The position numbers were made by a program, and so were the translations under genes. Positions 40,590 through 50,171 of a stretch of DNA of 64,000 nt are shown in pieces. Positions within the stretch are counted from its first letter, which is position 1; each line of letters opens with the position of its first letter. Source of the stretch: Dehalococcoidia bacterium (GTDB lineage Bacteria > Chloroflexota > Dehalococcoidia > E44-bin15); contig JBAZMV010000001.1 in the NCBI GenBank assembly GCA_041649635.1, positions 310,001 through 374,000 on the forward strand, read 5' to 3'. The notes beneath the pieces are model-generated. The model did no database searches. It was not told the origin of the DNA and saw only the letters and a program-made list of their open reading frames with translations.

Positions 40590-41621
40590 ATGAGCGTTGG
40601 ACTTGTCTACCATCCGATATATCTGGAGCACGATACCGGGATGCACTGTGAAACCGCATCCAGATTAGTATCGATAATGTCGCATCTAAATAATGAGGGA
40701 ACGATGGATAAGCTGGTTCCCCTGAACGCGCAGGCCGCATCCATCGACCAGGTGGCGCGCGTACACTCGCCTTCGTACATCTCAGACATCGAATCTTTTG
40801 TGAAACGCGGCGGCGGCTACCTTGACGGCGATACCGTTGCCTCGCCTTCCTCCTATGAGGCTGCTTTGTACGCGGCGGGAGGCCTCATCGCCGCCGTAGA
40901 TGCTGTGATGTCAGGCGACGTAACTTATTCGTTCGCCTTAGTACGCCCGCCGGGGCACCACGCCGTGCGCAGCGCCGCCATGGGCTTCTGCATCTTCAAC
41001 AACATCGCCATAGCTGCCAGAGACGCCATCGCCAAACATAAGCTCGAACGAGTGATGATCGTCGACTTCGATGTGCACCACGGCAACGGAACGCAGGATG
41101 CGTTCTACAGCGACTCAAGCGTGCTCTACTTCTCCACGCACCAGTATCCTTTCTACCCCGGTAGCGGCGACGTCGACGAGATCGGCAGCGGCGATGGCGA
41201 GGGATACACGGTGAACGTACCCATGCCCGGCGGATGCGGCGACGCGGAATACGTCCGCGCCTTCGAGGAAGTTCTCGCCCCTGTGACCAAGCGATTCAAG
41301 CCGCAGCTTATACTCGTCTCCGCAGGCTATGACGCGCACTGGGCCGACAGCATAGCCGGTATGCAGGTCTCCGCGCCGGGATACACCAGAATGGCGACTA
41401 TGCTTAAGAAACTGGCTGATGAGCTTTGTGACAAAAGATTAGTCTTTGCGCTTGAGGGCGGCTACAACCTTGAAGCCCTGGCGACATCGGTGGACGCGAC
41501 GATAAACGTGCTGCTGGACTCTCCCAAGGCGGGCGACGCTTCGGGCAAGCCGCGCCGGATATGGTCGCCGCCGGATACGGATGAACTCTTCCGCAGGATA
41601 AAAGCGACGCACAAACTATAA
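40590..41621 (+). CDS. Histone deacetylase-like zinc hydrolase
   Basis: 343 residues of the HDAC/acetoin-utilisation/polyamine deacetylase superfamily. The active-site pieces are all seen: RPPGHHA (tandem His), DFDVHHGNGT (zinc Asp-x-His), the second zinc Asp in SAGYDAHWAD, and EGGYNLEAL near the end. The N terminus has EHDTGMHCETASRL, matching the HDAC P-x-H-x-E-x-x-x-R variant. Bacterial members remove acyl groups from small molecules or proteins; the substrate is not known. An AAAGGAGGAAG ribosome binding site precedes ATG. Confidence 0.93.
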   Translation: MSVGLVYHPIYLEHDTGMHCETASRLVSIMSHLNNEGTMDKLVPLNAQAASIDQVARVHSPSYISDIESFVKRGGGYLDGDTVASPSSYEAALYAAGGLIAAVDAVMSGDVTYSFALVRPPGHHAVRSAAMGFCIFNNIAIAARDAIAKHKLERVMIVDFDVHHGNGTQDAFYSDSSVLYFSTHQYPFYPGSGDVDEIGSGDGEGYTVNVPMPGGCGDAEYVRAFEEVLAPVTKRFKPQLILVSAGYDAHWADSIAGMQVSAPGYTRMATMLKKLADELCDKRLVFALEGGYNLEALATSVDATINVLLDSPKAGDASGKPRRIWSPPDTDELFRRIKATHKL

Positions 41622-41635
41622 CGAACCTGTTAAAG

Positions 41636-41696
41636 AAGTGCAGGAGTCCTCCTATAAATCCCCCTTTATAAAAGGGGGACTAAGGGGGATTTGAGA
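41636..41696. repeat. CCCCCTTT-type inverted repeat with a short hairpin
   Basis: GCAGGAG-TC-CTCCT is followed by CCCCCTTTATAAAAGGGGG, then an ACTAAGGGGGATTT tail. It matches the layout at 32975-33020 and lies between convergent HDAC-like and CDF genes, where the stems may serve as a terminator. Confidence 0.55.
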
Positions 41697-41740
41697 TACA
41701 GGATATCGATAATCCCGTTTACAAATCACCCCTCCTAACA

Positions 41741-42661
41741 TCAGGGCGCCGGCGGGGGCGGCGGACACGTCCCGGTGCACTCATCACACTCGTGGTCGCA
41801 GGGCTCGACATGGATCGTCACATGGGCATTCGGCAGCTTGGACATTATATCTCCCTCCAGGTGATCGCACAGATTGTGAGCCTGCTCTATACTGCCGTCG
41901 CTGGCCATGACCAGATGCAGTTCCACATAGCGCTCGCTGCCCGATTTGCGCGTGCGCAGCTTATGGAAACCGACGGCCTCTCCCAGCGGCCCGATATGCT
42001 CTTCCACGCACAATGCGACCAGACGCTCTTCATCTTCAGGCAGCTTGGAATCGATAAGAGGTGGAAAGGCCTTTTTGGTTAGATCATAGGCCATCTTCAG
42101 TATTAGCAAAGCGACAGCTATAGCGATAATTGGATCGAGGATATTAAGCCCGGTCAGTTCAACCACCAGGAGCCCGAGCGCCACACCCGCAGACGTAAAT
42201 ACATCAACGGTAAGGTGCCGGCCGTCAGCCTCCAGCGCTATGGAATCATCACGATGGGCAACACGGAGAAGGTGTCTGGACACAAAGAGATTGACGACCG
42301 CCGACACAGCCATGATCCCGATGCCCAGCCATAGCTTCTCAACCTCGGCTTTATTTATTATCTTGTCGATTGCCTCATAAACGATAAAGCCGGCGGCAAT
42401 AAAAATAAGTATCGCTTCTATCGTTCCGCTGATATTCTCGATCTTGCCGTGCCCGTAGGGATGCTGACTATCGGCAGGTTTGCTGGCCATGCGTATGCTG
42501 AAGAACGCTATCAAGGCCGCTATGAGGTCATTGGCGCTGTGAATAGCCTCGGCTATTATGCTGACGCTGCCGCTGAGGATGCCCGCAGTGAGCTTAAGCA
42601 CGATCAGCAGAGTATTAGAGAGAACTGACAGCCCCGCCGCGCTGGTTTTTGTACCGAACAA
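41741..42661 (-). CDS. Cation diffusion facilitator (CDF) metal transporter
   Basis: 306 residues with six helices in the first 200. HSAND in TM2 and HLTVD in TM5 give the four-ligand HD-HD site seen in zinc/cadmium exporters. The C-terminal cytosolic domain has the ferredoxin-like regulatory fold (LRTRKSGSERYVELHLVM). The tail is odd: a Cys/His-rich EPCDHECDECTGTC followed by a run of Pro. This may be an extra metal sensor. The start is TTG 42661 with a GGGGG-type RBS. Confidence 0.9.
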   Translation of the reverse strand: MFGTKTSAAGLSVLSNTLLIVLKLTAGILSGSVSIIAEAIHSANDLIAALIAFFSIRMASKPADSQHPYGHGKIENISGTIEAILIFIAAGFIVYEAIDKIINKAEVEKLWLGIGIMAVSAVVNLFVSRHLLRVAHRDDSIALEADGRHLTVDVFTSAGVALGLLVVELTGLNILDPIIAIAVALLILKMAYDLTKKAFPPLIDSKLPEDEERLVALCVEEHIGPLGEAVGFHKLRTRKSGSERYVELHLVMASDGSIEQAHNLCDHLEGDIMSKLPNAHVTIHVEPCDHECDECTGTCPPPPPAP

Positions 42662-42740
42662 TATTTACCCCCAGGCTATTGTGATAAACGGTGTTCCTGC
42701 TGGTTCTTAGTAGTAGTCTATCGATTCAGACTGGTACATA

Positions 42741-42773
42741 AAAACCCGCAGGAAGCTCAGTCCCGCGGGTTTT
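42741..42773. terminator. Bidirectional terminator
   Basis: AAAACCCGC (42741-42749) pairs with GCGGGTTTT (42765-42773). The flanking A and T runs let it act on both strands. It ends the def-cca-secD-secF operon. Confidence 0.85.
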
Positions 42774-42949
42774 ATCCCACTGCAATGATTGTCAGCCCGG
42801 CTCTCTCTTGCATGAAGAGCGCCTGTTCCAAGCAAACGCATTCTATCGTGTGGCCTCCGCCGCTGTCAACCCTCCTGCCCGCAACACGGCGAAATTCGAA
42901 TAATAAGGCTCCGGAAAGACCTGCCGCGATGTCTCTTATAGAACGATAT

Positions 42950-43918
42950 TTAGCTTCTGGCAAACGCGCGCCGGGGATTCAGCCGCCCCAGGATACGACC
43001 CAGCGAGCCTTTTTCCCACTCGATCAGCAATGCGGTAGCTATGGCGATCGAACTGTAAGTGCCGACTATGACGCCAACCGTCAGTATTACCATAAAATCG
43101 CGGATGGTATCGCCGCCCAGGGCCAGCAGGGCCACGCAGACAAGCAACACCAGGAAGCTGGTATTTATGTTGCGGCTGAGTGTCTCGGTGATAGCACGAT
43201 TAAACGTCTCTTCAATAGGAGCGTTTGGATTCTTAAGGAAGTTCTCGCGTATCCTGTCGAAAACAACAATTGTATTGTTTATACTATAGCCTATCACCGT
43301 CAGTATGCCCGCGATGAACATCATGTTCACCTCAAGCGGAAAAGCATTGCCCAGAATAGCATATATACCGAGTACCACAATGACATCATGCACCAGCCCC
43401 AGCACGGCGCAAAAGCCATAACGGACGGAGTGCATCAGCTTTCTGAATGCCCACGCGATATATATGATCATGGCGATGGATGCTACGATGACGGCGATAG
43501 TGGCATTCCTTGCTACAGACTTTGAAAGGCTGGGGGATATGCCGTACGAGCTGGGGATATCAAGCTCACCGAACTTATCTTCCAGTGTTGTGTGTATCAG
43601 CTCCAGCTCGCTGACCGTCTTTCCTGTATCCGGATCCTGTACCGATTCCTCCAGTGTGTTCAACCTTATTATGAACTCATTAGCCTCGGTTTTCTGAATG
43701 ACCGCCTCGCTGTGTCCTAGAGCCGCCATCTCAGCTAGCAGATCAGCTTGCGTTACGTCGTCATTCTCAAAGACCACAGTAAGTGAAGAGCCGCTGGTGA
43801 ATTCTACGCCCCATGTGAGCCCGAACGGACCGACGGGAAGGATGAAAACTATGCAAAGGAGCAACAACACCCCCGATGCTATAAAAAACCATTTACGTTT
43901 GCCCATGAAATCTATCAC
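42950..43918 (-). CDS. secF: Protein translocase subunit SecF
   Basis: Six-helix RND-type partner of SecD that uses the proton or ion gradient to help proteins leave SecYEG. 322 residues. LGLVHDVIVVLGIYA (TM4 D-x2 region), GYSINNTIVVFDRIREN and LSRNINTSFLVLLV are SecF hallmarks. GTG 43918 has GGAGAG 5-6 nt upstream. It is 9 bp after secD and is the last gene of its operon. Confidence 0.96.
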   Translation of the reverse strand: MIDFMGKRKWFFIASGVLLLLCIVFILPVGPFGLTWGVEFTSGSSLTVVFENDDVTQADLLAEMAALGHSEAVIQKTEANEFIIRLNTLEESVQDPDTGKTVSELELIHTTLEDKFGELDIPSSYGISPSLSKSVARNATIAVIVASIAMIIYIAWAFRKLMHSVRYGFCAVLGLVHDVIVVLGIYAILGNAFPLEVNMMFIAGILTVIGYSINNTIVVFDRIRENFLKNPNAPIEETFNRAITETLSRNINTSFLVLLVCVALLALGGDTIRDFMVILTVGVIVGTYSSIAIATALLIEWEKGSLGRILGRLNPRRAFARS

Positions 43919-43927
43919 GTGTCTCTC

Positions 43928-45409
43928 CTACGGATGGAAAAGTTTAACCTTCTTTGCTAATGGAGTGAATGTCAGAGCCCGCATAAAAGCCCTGGTAACT
44001 ATAATCGCCGTCAACATGCTGACCAGTATACCGATGCCCAGCGTTAATCCAAAGCCTTTAACCGGAGCGGCTCCCAGGGCATCGCCGAACCAGAACAGGA
44101 TGATGCATATGATTATCGTGGTGAAGTTGCTGTCGCGGATGGCCGGCCAGGCGCGGCTGAATCCCGTCTCTATAGCCGCCCCCAGCGACTTACCCGCCCT
44201 CAGCTCCTCTTTTATCCTCTCGAAAATGAGGACGTTGGCATCCACCGCCATGCCTATAGACAGCACCACCGCGGCTATGCCGGACATGGTTAAAGTTACC
44301 GGCATCAGCTTGAATATCGCCAGCACGATGGCTCCATATACCAGCAAAGCCAGGCACGCCATCAAACCTGATATCTTGTAGTAGACAATCATGAATATGA
44401 ATATCAACGCCAGGCCAATGATGCCGGCCACAAGCCCATCATGCAGCGAATCCGCACCAAGTATAGGATCGATCTTCTGTGTTCTTACCTCGTGCAATGT
44501 TATCGGCAAGGCGCCTGTGTTCAATTGTATGGCCAGATTCTCTGCTTCTTCCCATGTCAAACCGTCAATCTGGCCATTGGCTCCAATCTGAGTCTTTACT
44601 GTTGCAGCTGATATAAGCTCATTGTCCAAGAAGATACCGAGCGGCTGACCTACAAGACGCCCCGTTATCTGAGAAAAGAGCATGGCACCATCATCGTTCC
44701 ACTCAAAGGCCACTATTGGTTGGTTTGATGTTTGGTCTACAGTCGCAAGACACTTCGGTAGAAGGTACTTGCCCGCAAGCACATATTCTTCGCCGTCGAT
44801 CAGCCCTATTGCAGGTGTCCACTGGTTAACTATGCTTTCACCATCCGCATGATCGTAATCAAACCCCGGAGTAACGCTGAACGTCATATCCGCCTGATTC
44901 ATATCGACTATGGTCTGTGTCTCGGCAGTGCTACCCGAACCTACGCCGAAAACATCCCCCACGCCAAAGCCGCTGGTGCTGGCGACAGCTATTACATTAT
45001 CACTAGCGTTAACAGACCCGACCAGCGATGTGCTCACACCGGTAACCGGCTCGCGGAAGATAAGCTCTGCGGTTGATCCCACCAGGCTCTTGGCCCCCTC
45101 GATATCGGCGAAACCCGGGAGCTGAACCACAATACGGTCCGGGTTCATTGTATAGATATCCGGCTCCCCTACGCCCAATTCGTTGACGCGCTTTTCGATA
45201 ATCCTCTTAGTTTCCTCGAGACGGCCTGCATTATCTGCTGCTGATTCATTGCCGAACTCGGCCTGGTATTCCAGATAAACACCGCCCTTGAGGTCCAATC
45301 CCAGCGTCATGCCGCTGCGCCCGAAGATATCGGTCACAGCCACCACCGACACCGAGAAGGCGAATAGAACAACAATAATAGCTAAAGTGATAATATTTCT
45401 TCTGCCCAT
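43928..45409 (-). CDS. secD: Protein translocase subunit SecD with an inserted beta domain
   Basis: 493 residues. TM1 at 8-26, then GLDLKGGVYLEYQ and the P1 head domain, then TM2-6 with IGMAVDANVLIFERIKEEL and RDSNFTTIIICI. Within P1, residues about 124-196 form an extra domain (ASDNVIAVASTSGFGVGD; AETQTIVDMNQADMTFSV; YDHADGESI). It reads like the short beta-rich GF-x-VGD units common in secreted proteins and is not a usual part of SecD. The frame is intact across it. It lies 17 bp after the CCA-adding-type gene. Confidence 0.95.
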   Translation of the reverse strand: MGRRNIITLAIIVVLFAFSVSVVAVTDIFGRSGMTLGLDLKGGVYLEYQAEFGNESAADNAGRLEETKRIIEKRVNELGVGEPDIYTMNPDRIVVQLPGFADIEGAKSLVGSTAELIFREPVTGVSTSLVGSVNASDNVIAVASTSGFGVGDVFGVGSGSTAETQTIVDMNQADMTFSVTPGFDYDHADGESIVNQWTPAIGLIDGEEYVLAGKYLLPKCLATVDQTSNQPIVAFEWNDDGAMLFSQITGRLVGQPLGIFLDNELISAATVKTQIGANGQIDGLTWEEAENLAIQLNTGALPITLHEVRTQKIDPILGADSLHDGLVAGIIGLALIFIFMIVYYKISGLMACLALLVYGAIVLAIFKLMPVTLTMSGIAAVVLSIGMAVDANVLIFERIKEELRAGKSLGAAIETGFSRAWPAIRDSNFTTIIICIILFWFGDALGAAPVKGFGLTLGIGILVSMLTAIIVTRAFMRALTFTPLAKKVKLFHP

Positions 45410-45426
45410 ACTACCTTTACCTTACC

Positions 45427-46875
45427 TCAACTTTGCAAGCCTATCAGCCTCTTAACAAGCGACAGGGCTTCTTCCTTTGTAGCCACCTCTCCCGAGGCCT
45501 GCGCTTCGCGGACGGCCTCCAGCAGCCTGCCGATCTCCGGCCCCGGCGTTAAACCGTATTTACCGATTATATCATTTCCATCGATGATCTTGGGAGGTTT
45601 TACGACGCCGTCCTCCCTGAAACGCTCCTCGATGACATACCTCAACGTATCCGCATGCTCGCGCCACTTGTCCTGTTCTATCATGGGCCCGCGCGCGGCC
45701 AGGTGATCCGCCAGATTGAGAAATATGGTGTCGATGGCTACGTCAGCGACATCTCTAAAGTATCGATATACGGCGCGCCGCGTGGGAAGCTCGCTGTCCC
45801 GCGCCAGCTGCCCCGGCCTCAGGTGGTGCTCCACCATCGCGCAAACCATTTCCCTCTCGCGCGAACTGAATTTCAGGCGTTCCATTATGCCGCGAACGAC
45901 CTCGGCCCCCTCCTGGGAATGGCCGAAGAACCGCATCCGCCCGGACTCCTCGAACATCCTGGTCTGCGGCTTGGCGATATCGTGAAGCAACCCGGAGAGC
46001 TTGAGCAACATCATCCTGCTGCGGCCGCCGGCGATCTCCTCCGAGAAGTATCCCTCAAGCTCGGTCGACCACGGCGAAAGCGACAGTATGTCGCCGCCGA
46101 AATGCTGCGACCCTTCGATATGAAGCAGGAACTCGATCGCGGCCACCGTCTCAAACGAGTGCTGCAGCACATCCCAGTAATGCTCCTTGGGCTGCTCGGC
46201 GCCCCTGGTCTCGGCGAGCTCCGGGAAGACAGCCATCAGTAAACCAAGCTCATCCAGCATACGCAGCCAAACAGCGGCCTTCGGCGCGGCTATGATGCGG
46301 CAGAGCTCGTCGCGCACCCTTTCCGCGGAAATCTGCATGATGAGTGCGTGATTGCGTTTTATCTGCGCCAGCGTATCCCCGTCGATCTCGTAGCCGAATT
46401 CCGTAGCGAGACGAACCGCACGCAGCAAACGCGCCGGGTCTTGCTTAAAAGCGTCCTCGCTGATCGAACGCACGACTCGAGACTCGATGTCGCCGCGCCC
46501 GCCGAAAGGATCGATAACACTGCTGTTAAGGTTGTCGATATCGCCAAGACCGACCGCCATCGCGTCTATAGTGAAATCCCTCAGCGACAGATCCTCCGCG
46601 ATGCTGCCCCGCATCTTGGCCAGATCGATGTGCAGCGGCGCCTCGTCATACAATGCTATCCTAGCTATATCATTAACCTCATCGAGGGGAACGAACTTGC
46701 CGTTCATGGCGGAGGCGAGATCGCGTCCGACTTTAAAAGGCGATGCCCCGATTACGATGTCGATGTCGTCGCTGTCGCGCCCCATCACCGCGTCGCGCAC
46801 AGTACCGCCCGCAAGGTAGCCTTCGATGGAATTTTCGTCGAGAAGCCCCCTCACCTTAGCTATTACCTGCATCAT
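45427..46875 (-). CDS. CCA tRNA nucleotidyltransferase/poly(A) polymerase-type with HD domain
   Basis: 482 residues from the ATG pair at 46875; a TTG at 46887 would add four. The N-terminal nucleotidyltransferase has GYLAGGTVRDAVMG and the catalytic DDIDIVIG. RDFTIDAMAVGL and DPARLLRAVRLATEF are the neck motifs. The C-terminal half is an HD phosphohydrolase (LLHDIAKPQTR; MVEHHLRP) as in E. coli-type CCA enzymes. It likely adds or repairs tRNA CCA ends, although poly(A) polymerase cannot be excluded. It lies between def and secD. Confidence 0.88.
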   Translation of the reverse strand: MMQVIAKVRGLLDENSIEGYLAGGTVRDAVMGRDSDDIDIVIGASPFKVGRDLASAMNGKFVPLDEVNDIARIALYDEAPLHIDLAKMRGSIAEDLSLRDFTIDAMAVGLGDIDNLNSSVIDPFGGRGDIESRVVRSISEDAFKQDPARLLRAVRLATEFGYEIDGDTLAQIKRNHALIMQISAERVRDELCRIIAAPKAAVWLRMLDELGLLMAVFPELAETRGAEQPKEHYWDVLQHSFETVAAIEFLLHIEGSQHFGGDILSLSPWSTELEGYFSEEIAGGRSRMMLLKLSGLLHDIAKPQTRMFEESGRMRFFGHSQEGAEVVRGIMERLKFSSREREMVCAMVEHHLRPGQLARDSELPTRRAVYRYFRDVADVAIDTIFLNLADHLAARGPMIEQDKWREHADTLRYVIEERFREDGVVKPPKIIDGNDIIGKYGLTPGPEIGRLLEAVREAQASGEVATKEEALSLVKRLIGLQS

Positions 46876-46901
46876 CTCTTCTTTCAATATCGGGGCGCTG
46901 C

Positions 46902-47393
46902 CTAAATCTCCGGCGTGGTATCATCATCCGTAATTTTCTCGAGCTTGTCCGGGCTCTCAAGATGGTCTATATACAGGATACCGTTCAAATGATCTATCTC
47001 GTGCTCCAGGGCCTCCGCCAGCAGTTCATCCGCCTTTATGCGGAACGCCTTACCCTTACGATCGAAGGCCTTCACCGTTACCTGCTCCGCGCGTTTTATC
47101 TCGCCCCGGTAGCCGGGCACGCTGAGACAGCCCTCGATAACGGTCCGTTCCCCGGACTTTTTCACCACCTCCGGGTTCACCAGCACGATAGGCTCCTCAT
47201 CCGGCATCCCTATCACCGCTATCTTGAGCGAAACGCCTACCTGAGGGGCCGCCAGCCCGCAGCCCGACGCGTCGTACATGGTCTCAAGCATGTCATCGAT
47301 AAGCCTGTTCAAAGAATCGTCGACATGGTTGACGCGCTTGGCCTTGCGGCGCAGCACGGGGTCCGGGTTTGTCACAACAGGTAAAACAGCCAT
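46902..47393 (-). CDS. def: Peptide deformylase
   Basis: Metal enzyme removing the formyl group from new N-terminal methionines. All three motifs are present: GCGLAAPQVG, EGCLSVPG (zinc Cys) and HEIDH (two zinc His and catalytic Glu). 163 residues, normal length. First gene of the def-cca-secD-secF operon, behind a consensus promoter about 25-50 bp upstream. Confidence 0.97.
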   Translation of the reverse strand: MAVLPVVTNPDPVLRRKAKRVNHVDDSLNRLIDDMLETMYDASGCGLAAPQVGVSLKIAVIGMPDEEPIVLVNPEVVKKSGERTVIEGCLSVPGYRGEIKRAEQVTVKAFDRKGKAFRIKADELLAEALEHEIDHLNGILYIDHLESPDKLEKITDDDTTPEI

Positions 47394-47417
47394 AACTCAA
47401 TCCTGATTACTCGCAAT

Positions 47418-47446
47418 ATTATAGCGGTCGCTGTATTACATGTCAA
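47418..47446 (-). promoter_or_regulatory. Full-consensus sigma70 promoter of the def operon
   Basis: On the minus strand, TTGACA (complement of 47441-47446), exactly 17 bp, then TATAAT (complement of 47418-47423). Both hexamers match consensus at every position. Confidence 0.85.
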
Positions 47447-47595
47447 AGAAAACTCACTGGTTCGATATCTATGGCATACCTCTTTGTAAACCCTTCGACT
47501 AAACGAACGTCGACAACCAAAGAGAGGTACCCCGATGAATCGGGGACGGTCATTCCATGATATTGAGGTATATGGAAGGATAGGGGTGTCCGTAG

Positions 47596-47615
47596 GGGCT
47601 TGATTAATCAAGCCC
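47596..47615. repeat. 20-bp perfect palindrome
   Basis: GGGCTTGATT and AATCAAGCCC meet without a loop. This is one of several REP-like palindromes in the intergenic regions. Confidence 0.65.
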
Positions 47616-47735
47616 TTACCTGATAGCCAACGTAGGGAGTTGACGAGATTGCCACGTCGCTCTTCCGCATAGTGCTATCGAGGAATCCTTCCGTACAATA
47701 TCGATCATGGAAGGACTCGCAATGACATTAGGCGC

Positions 47736-50147
47736 TTATAGCAAACTCACCGGATCGATATCTACGGCCCAGCGCGGCGGGATGGACATCTTCGACAGCA
47801 GCGACGCCGGGTCGTCGGCGCGCATCACTATCTGCCAGCGGTATCGCCCGCGCACCCGCCTCACGAAAGCCGGCGCAGGACCGATGAGCGACACCTGCGC
47901 TCCCCACGAATCCGCCTCCGATTTCAAGCGGCGGTACATCGCCTCGGACTCCCTGCGGCAGTTCTCATCATTCGTATCGGTATACAGCAGGCGCGCCAGG
48001 CGGCTGAACGGAGGATTGCGGTACTGGCGGCGCAGCGCTATCTCCTTCTCATAGAAGCAGGCGTAATCCTGCTCGGCGACGCATGCCACGGCATAGTGCT
48101 CCGGCGAGTAGCTCTGCACTATGACCTGCCCCCCCAGCGCGCCCCTGCCCGCCCTGCCCGCGACCTGGGACAGCAGCTGGAACGTGCGCTCGGCGGAGCG
48201 GAAGTCGGGCAGGTTGAGATTGACATCGGCGTTGATGACGCCGACGAGCGTGACGAGAGGAAAATCCAGTCCTTTTGCTATCATCTGCGTGCCGATGAGG
48301 ATATCGGCCTCGTGCGCCATGAAGCGCTCCAGTATCTCCTCGTGCGAGTATTTGCTGCTGATAACGTCTCGATCCCAGCGCATGAGCCGGGCCTGAGGGA
48401 AGAGCAGTTTTATCTCCTCCTCAACCTTCTGCGTGCCCAGCCCCAGGAATCTGATGCGCTTGCTCTTACACTCGGGACAGACCGAAGGCAGCTTCTGATG
48501 GCTGTTGCAGTGATGGCATACCAGGTCTTCGTCGGCGGAGTGATAGGTCATCGATATATCGCAGCGCCTGCACCGCAGCACATGCCCGCAATCCCTGCAC
48601 TGCACAAACGTTGCGGCCCCCCTGCGGTTCAGGAAAAGTATCACCTGCTCCTGCGCCGCCAGCGCCCTGCCGATATCCGAGCTGAGCGCACGGCTGAAGA
48701 TACTGCGGTTGCCCGCCTTTAGCTCCTCGCGCATATCGACGATTCTTACCTGCTTCTCTCCCTTTGCGATGCGCTCGGGCATCTCCAGGAGGCGATATTC
48801 TCCCCGTCTGCTGCGATGGTAGCTTATGACATCCGGCGAGGCGCTTCCCAGGATGACCGTCGCGCCCGTAAGCCGCGCCAGCTCGATGGCGACATCCTTG
48901 GCGTTGTAGCGCGGCGATTGCTCGTGCTGCTTGTAAGTCCATTCGTGCTCTTCATCCACGACGATAAGACCGAGGTCAGGCTGGGGCGCGAAGACGGCGC
49001 CGCGCGGGCCTATGACCACATCGAACTCTCCCTGCTTTATGCGCCACCACTCGTCGAACTTCTCCCCCATGCTAAGCTTGCTGTGCAGCACGGCGATCCT
49101 GCCGGGGAAACGGGCGGCGAACCGTGCCACCGTCTGCGGCGTAAGCGCGATCTCCGGCACCAGCACGATGGCCTTCTTTCCGATTTCGATCGTCTGTTCC
49201 AGTGCGCGAAGATATATCTCCGTCTTGCCGCTGCCGGTGACGCCGTGCAGCAGGAAAACCTCCGGCTTTTTCGATATCGTCATCGCGGCCTTGATCTCCC
49301 TCCAGGCGTTCTCTTGCAGCGAGGTGAGCTCCGGAGCTATGTCGAGCTGGAAATTACGATGCGCCAGAGGGTCTCGATATACCCTAACCTTATCAACAAA
49401 AATAAGCTTCTTCTTCTTGAGTTCGGCCACGACCTGACTGGTGAAACCGAAACGTTTCACCATATCCACGGGCAGATGCGGGCTGGCTCTGAGGAAATCC
49501 ATGAGCCCGGCCTGCTTGTAGGCCCTGCTCTCTTTGCGCAGGCGGTCGGCCTCTTTTTTGGCCTCCTGCGGCTCGACAGCGAGACGGATATAAGGTGAAA
49601 TTTTGGGATTAACTTTGGGTGCTCCCAGCTTGAAAGTCCTGTCCAGCAGACCTTTTTGAAGGAGTTGTTTGATGATGTCCGCGGAGCGGCGCCTGCCGAA
49701 AATTTTATCGATTTCTTTCGAATCGATGGTGGAGGTGCCGACGATATCCAGCGCCTGCCTCTGCTCCAGCGTAAGAGATTCGAGAACATCATTACCGACG
49801 TCGGGAACTGCCGACAAATAGGTGATAACCCTGCGCTCGAAGCCGGGAGGCGTCATCAAAGCAACAGCATCGGATATGGGAGAGAGATAGTGGTTACTGA
49901 TCCAGCGCGCCAGTTCGATATGGGTTGGAGAAATGATCGGCTGCGGGTCAATGAGGCCTTTTATCTCCCTGGTGTCTTCTACGGAAGGGATTTCCGACAG
50001 TTCGACGACTATGCCCTGCGCCACCCTGGGCCCGAAAGGCACCTCTACAGCATGGCCCAACTCTACGGACATATGAGGAGGCACAGCGTAACAGAATGTC
50101 ATGCGCCGCGCCCCAGGGGAGTTGACCGCTACTTCAGCGTAATGCAT
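47736..50147 (-). CDS. priA: Primosomal protein N' (replication restart helicase PriA)
   Basis: Helicase that recognises stalled forks and reloads DnaB. 803 residues. The 3'-binding domain opens with YAEVAVNSPGARRMTFCY. The helicase core has Walker A GVTGSGKTE and DEEHEWTYKQ. Eight cysteines in the zinc-binding insert (CRDCGHVLRCRRCD, CHHCN, CPECKSKR) are conserved. The C terminus with LIGPAPAFVRRVRGRYRWQ is family-like. It is the last gene of the run with rplS, 24 bp after it. Confidence 0.96.
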   Translation of the reverse strand: MHYAEVAVNSPGARRMTFCYAVPPHMSVELGHAVEVPFGPRVAQGIVVELSEIPSVEDTREIKGLIDPQPIISPTHIELARWISNHYLSPISDAVALMTPPGFERRVITYLSAVPDVGNDVLESLTLEQRQALDIVGTSTIDSKEIDKIFGRRRSADIIKQLLQKGLLDRTFKLGAPKVNPKISPYIRLAVEPQEAKKEADRLRKESRAYKQAGLMDFLRASPHLPVDMVKRFGFTSQVVAELKKKKLIFVDKVRVYRDPLAHRNFQLDIAPELTSLQENAWREIKAAMTISKKPEVFLLHGVTGSGKTEIYLRALEQTIEIGKKAIVLVPEIALTPQTVARFAARFPGRIAVLHSKLSMGEKFDEWWRIKQGEFDVVIGPRGAVFAPQPDLGLIVVDEEHEWTYKQHEQSPRYNAKDVAIELARLTGATVILGSASPDVISYHRSRRGEYRLLEMPERIAKGEKQVRIVDMREELKAGNRSIFSRALSSDIGRALAAQEQVILFLNRRGAATFVQCRDCGHVLRCRRCDISMTYHSADEDLVCHHCNSHQKLPSVCPECKSKRIRFLGLGTQKVEEEIKLLFPQARLMRWDRDVISSKYSHEEILERFMAHEADILIGTQMIAKGLDFPLVTLVGVINADVNLNLPDFRSAERTFQLLSQVAGRAGRGALGGQVIVQSYSPEHYAVACVAEQDYACFYEKEIALRRQYRNPPFSRLARLLYTDTNDENCRRESEAMYRRLKSEADSWGAQVSLIGPAPAFVRRVRGRYRWQIVMRADDPASLLSKMSIPPRWAVDIDPVSLL

Positions 50148-50171
50148 CCCCTAATGCCAATCAGTAAATGT

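Larger units (their letters stand above)
47394..47735. other. 342-bp gene-free stretch between def and priA
   Basis: The def promoter (47418-47446) lies at the left. The remainder is repeat debris: CCCCGAT and ATCGGGG arms near 47529-47544, a GGATAGGGGTGTCC block like the second hairpin of the 90-bp repeat (near 47578), a 20-bp palindrome (47596-47615), and a stretch ending CTCGCAATGACA typical of dispersed elements. No gene is seen. Confidence 0.65.

Noticed and set aside
42772..42963. 63-codon minus-strand frame after secF
   Set aside because: TTG start overlapping secF, no clear ribosome binding site, and its 3' end runs into the operon terminator.
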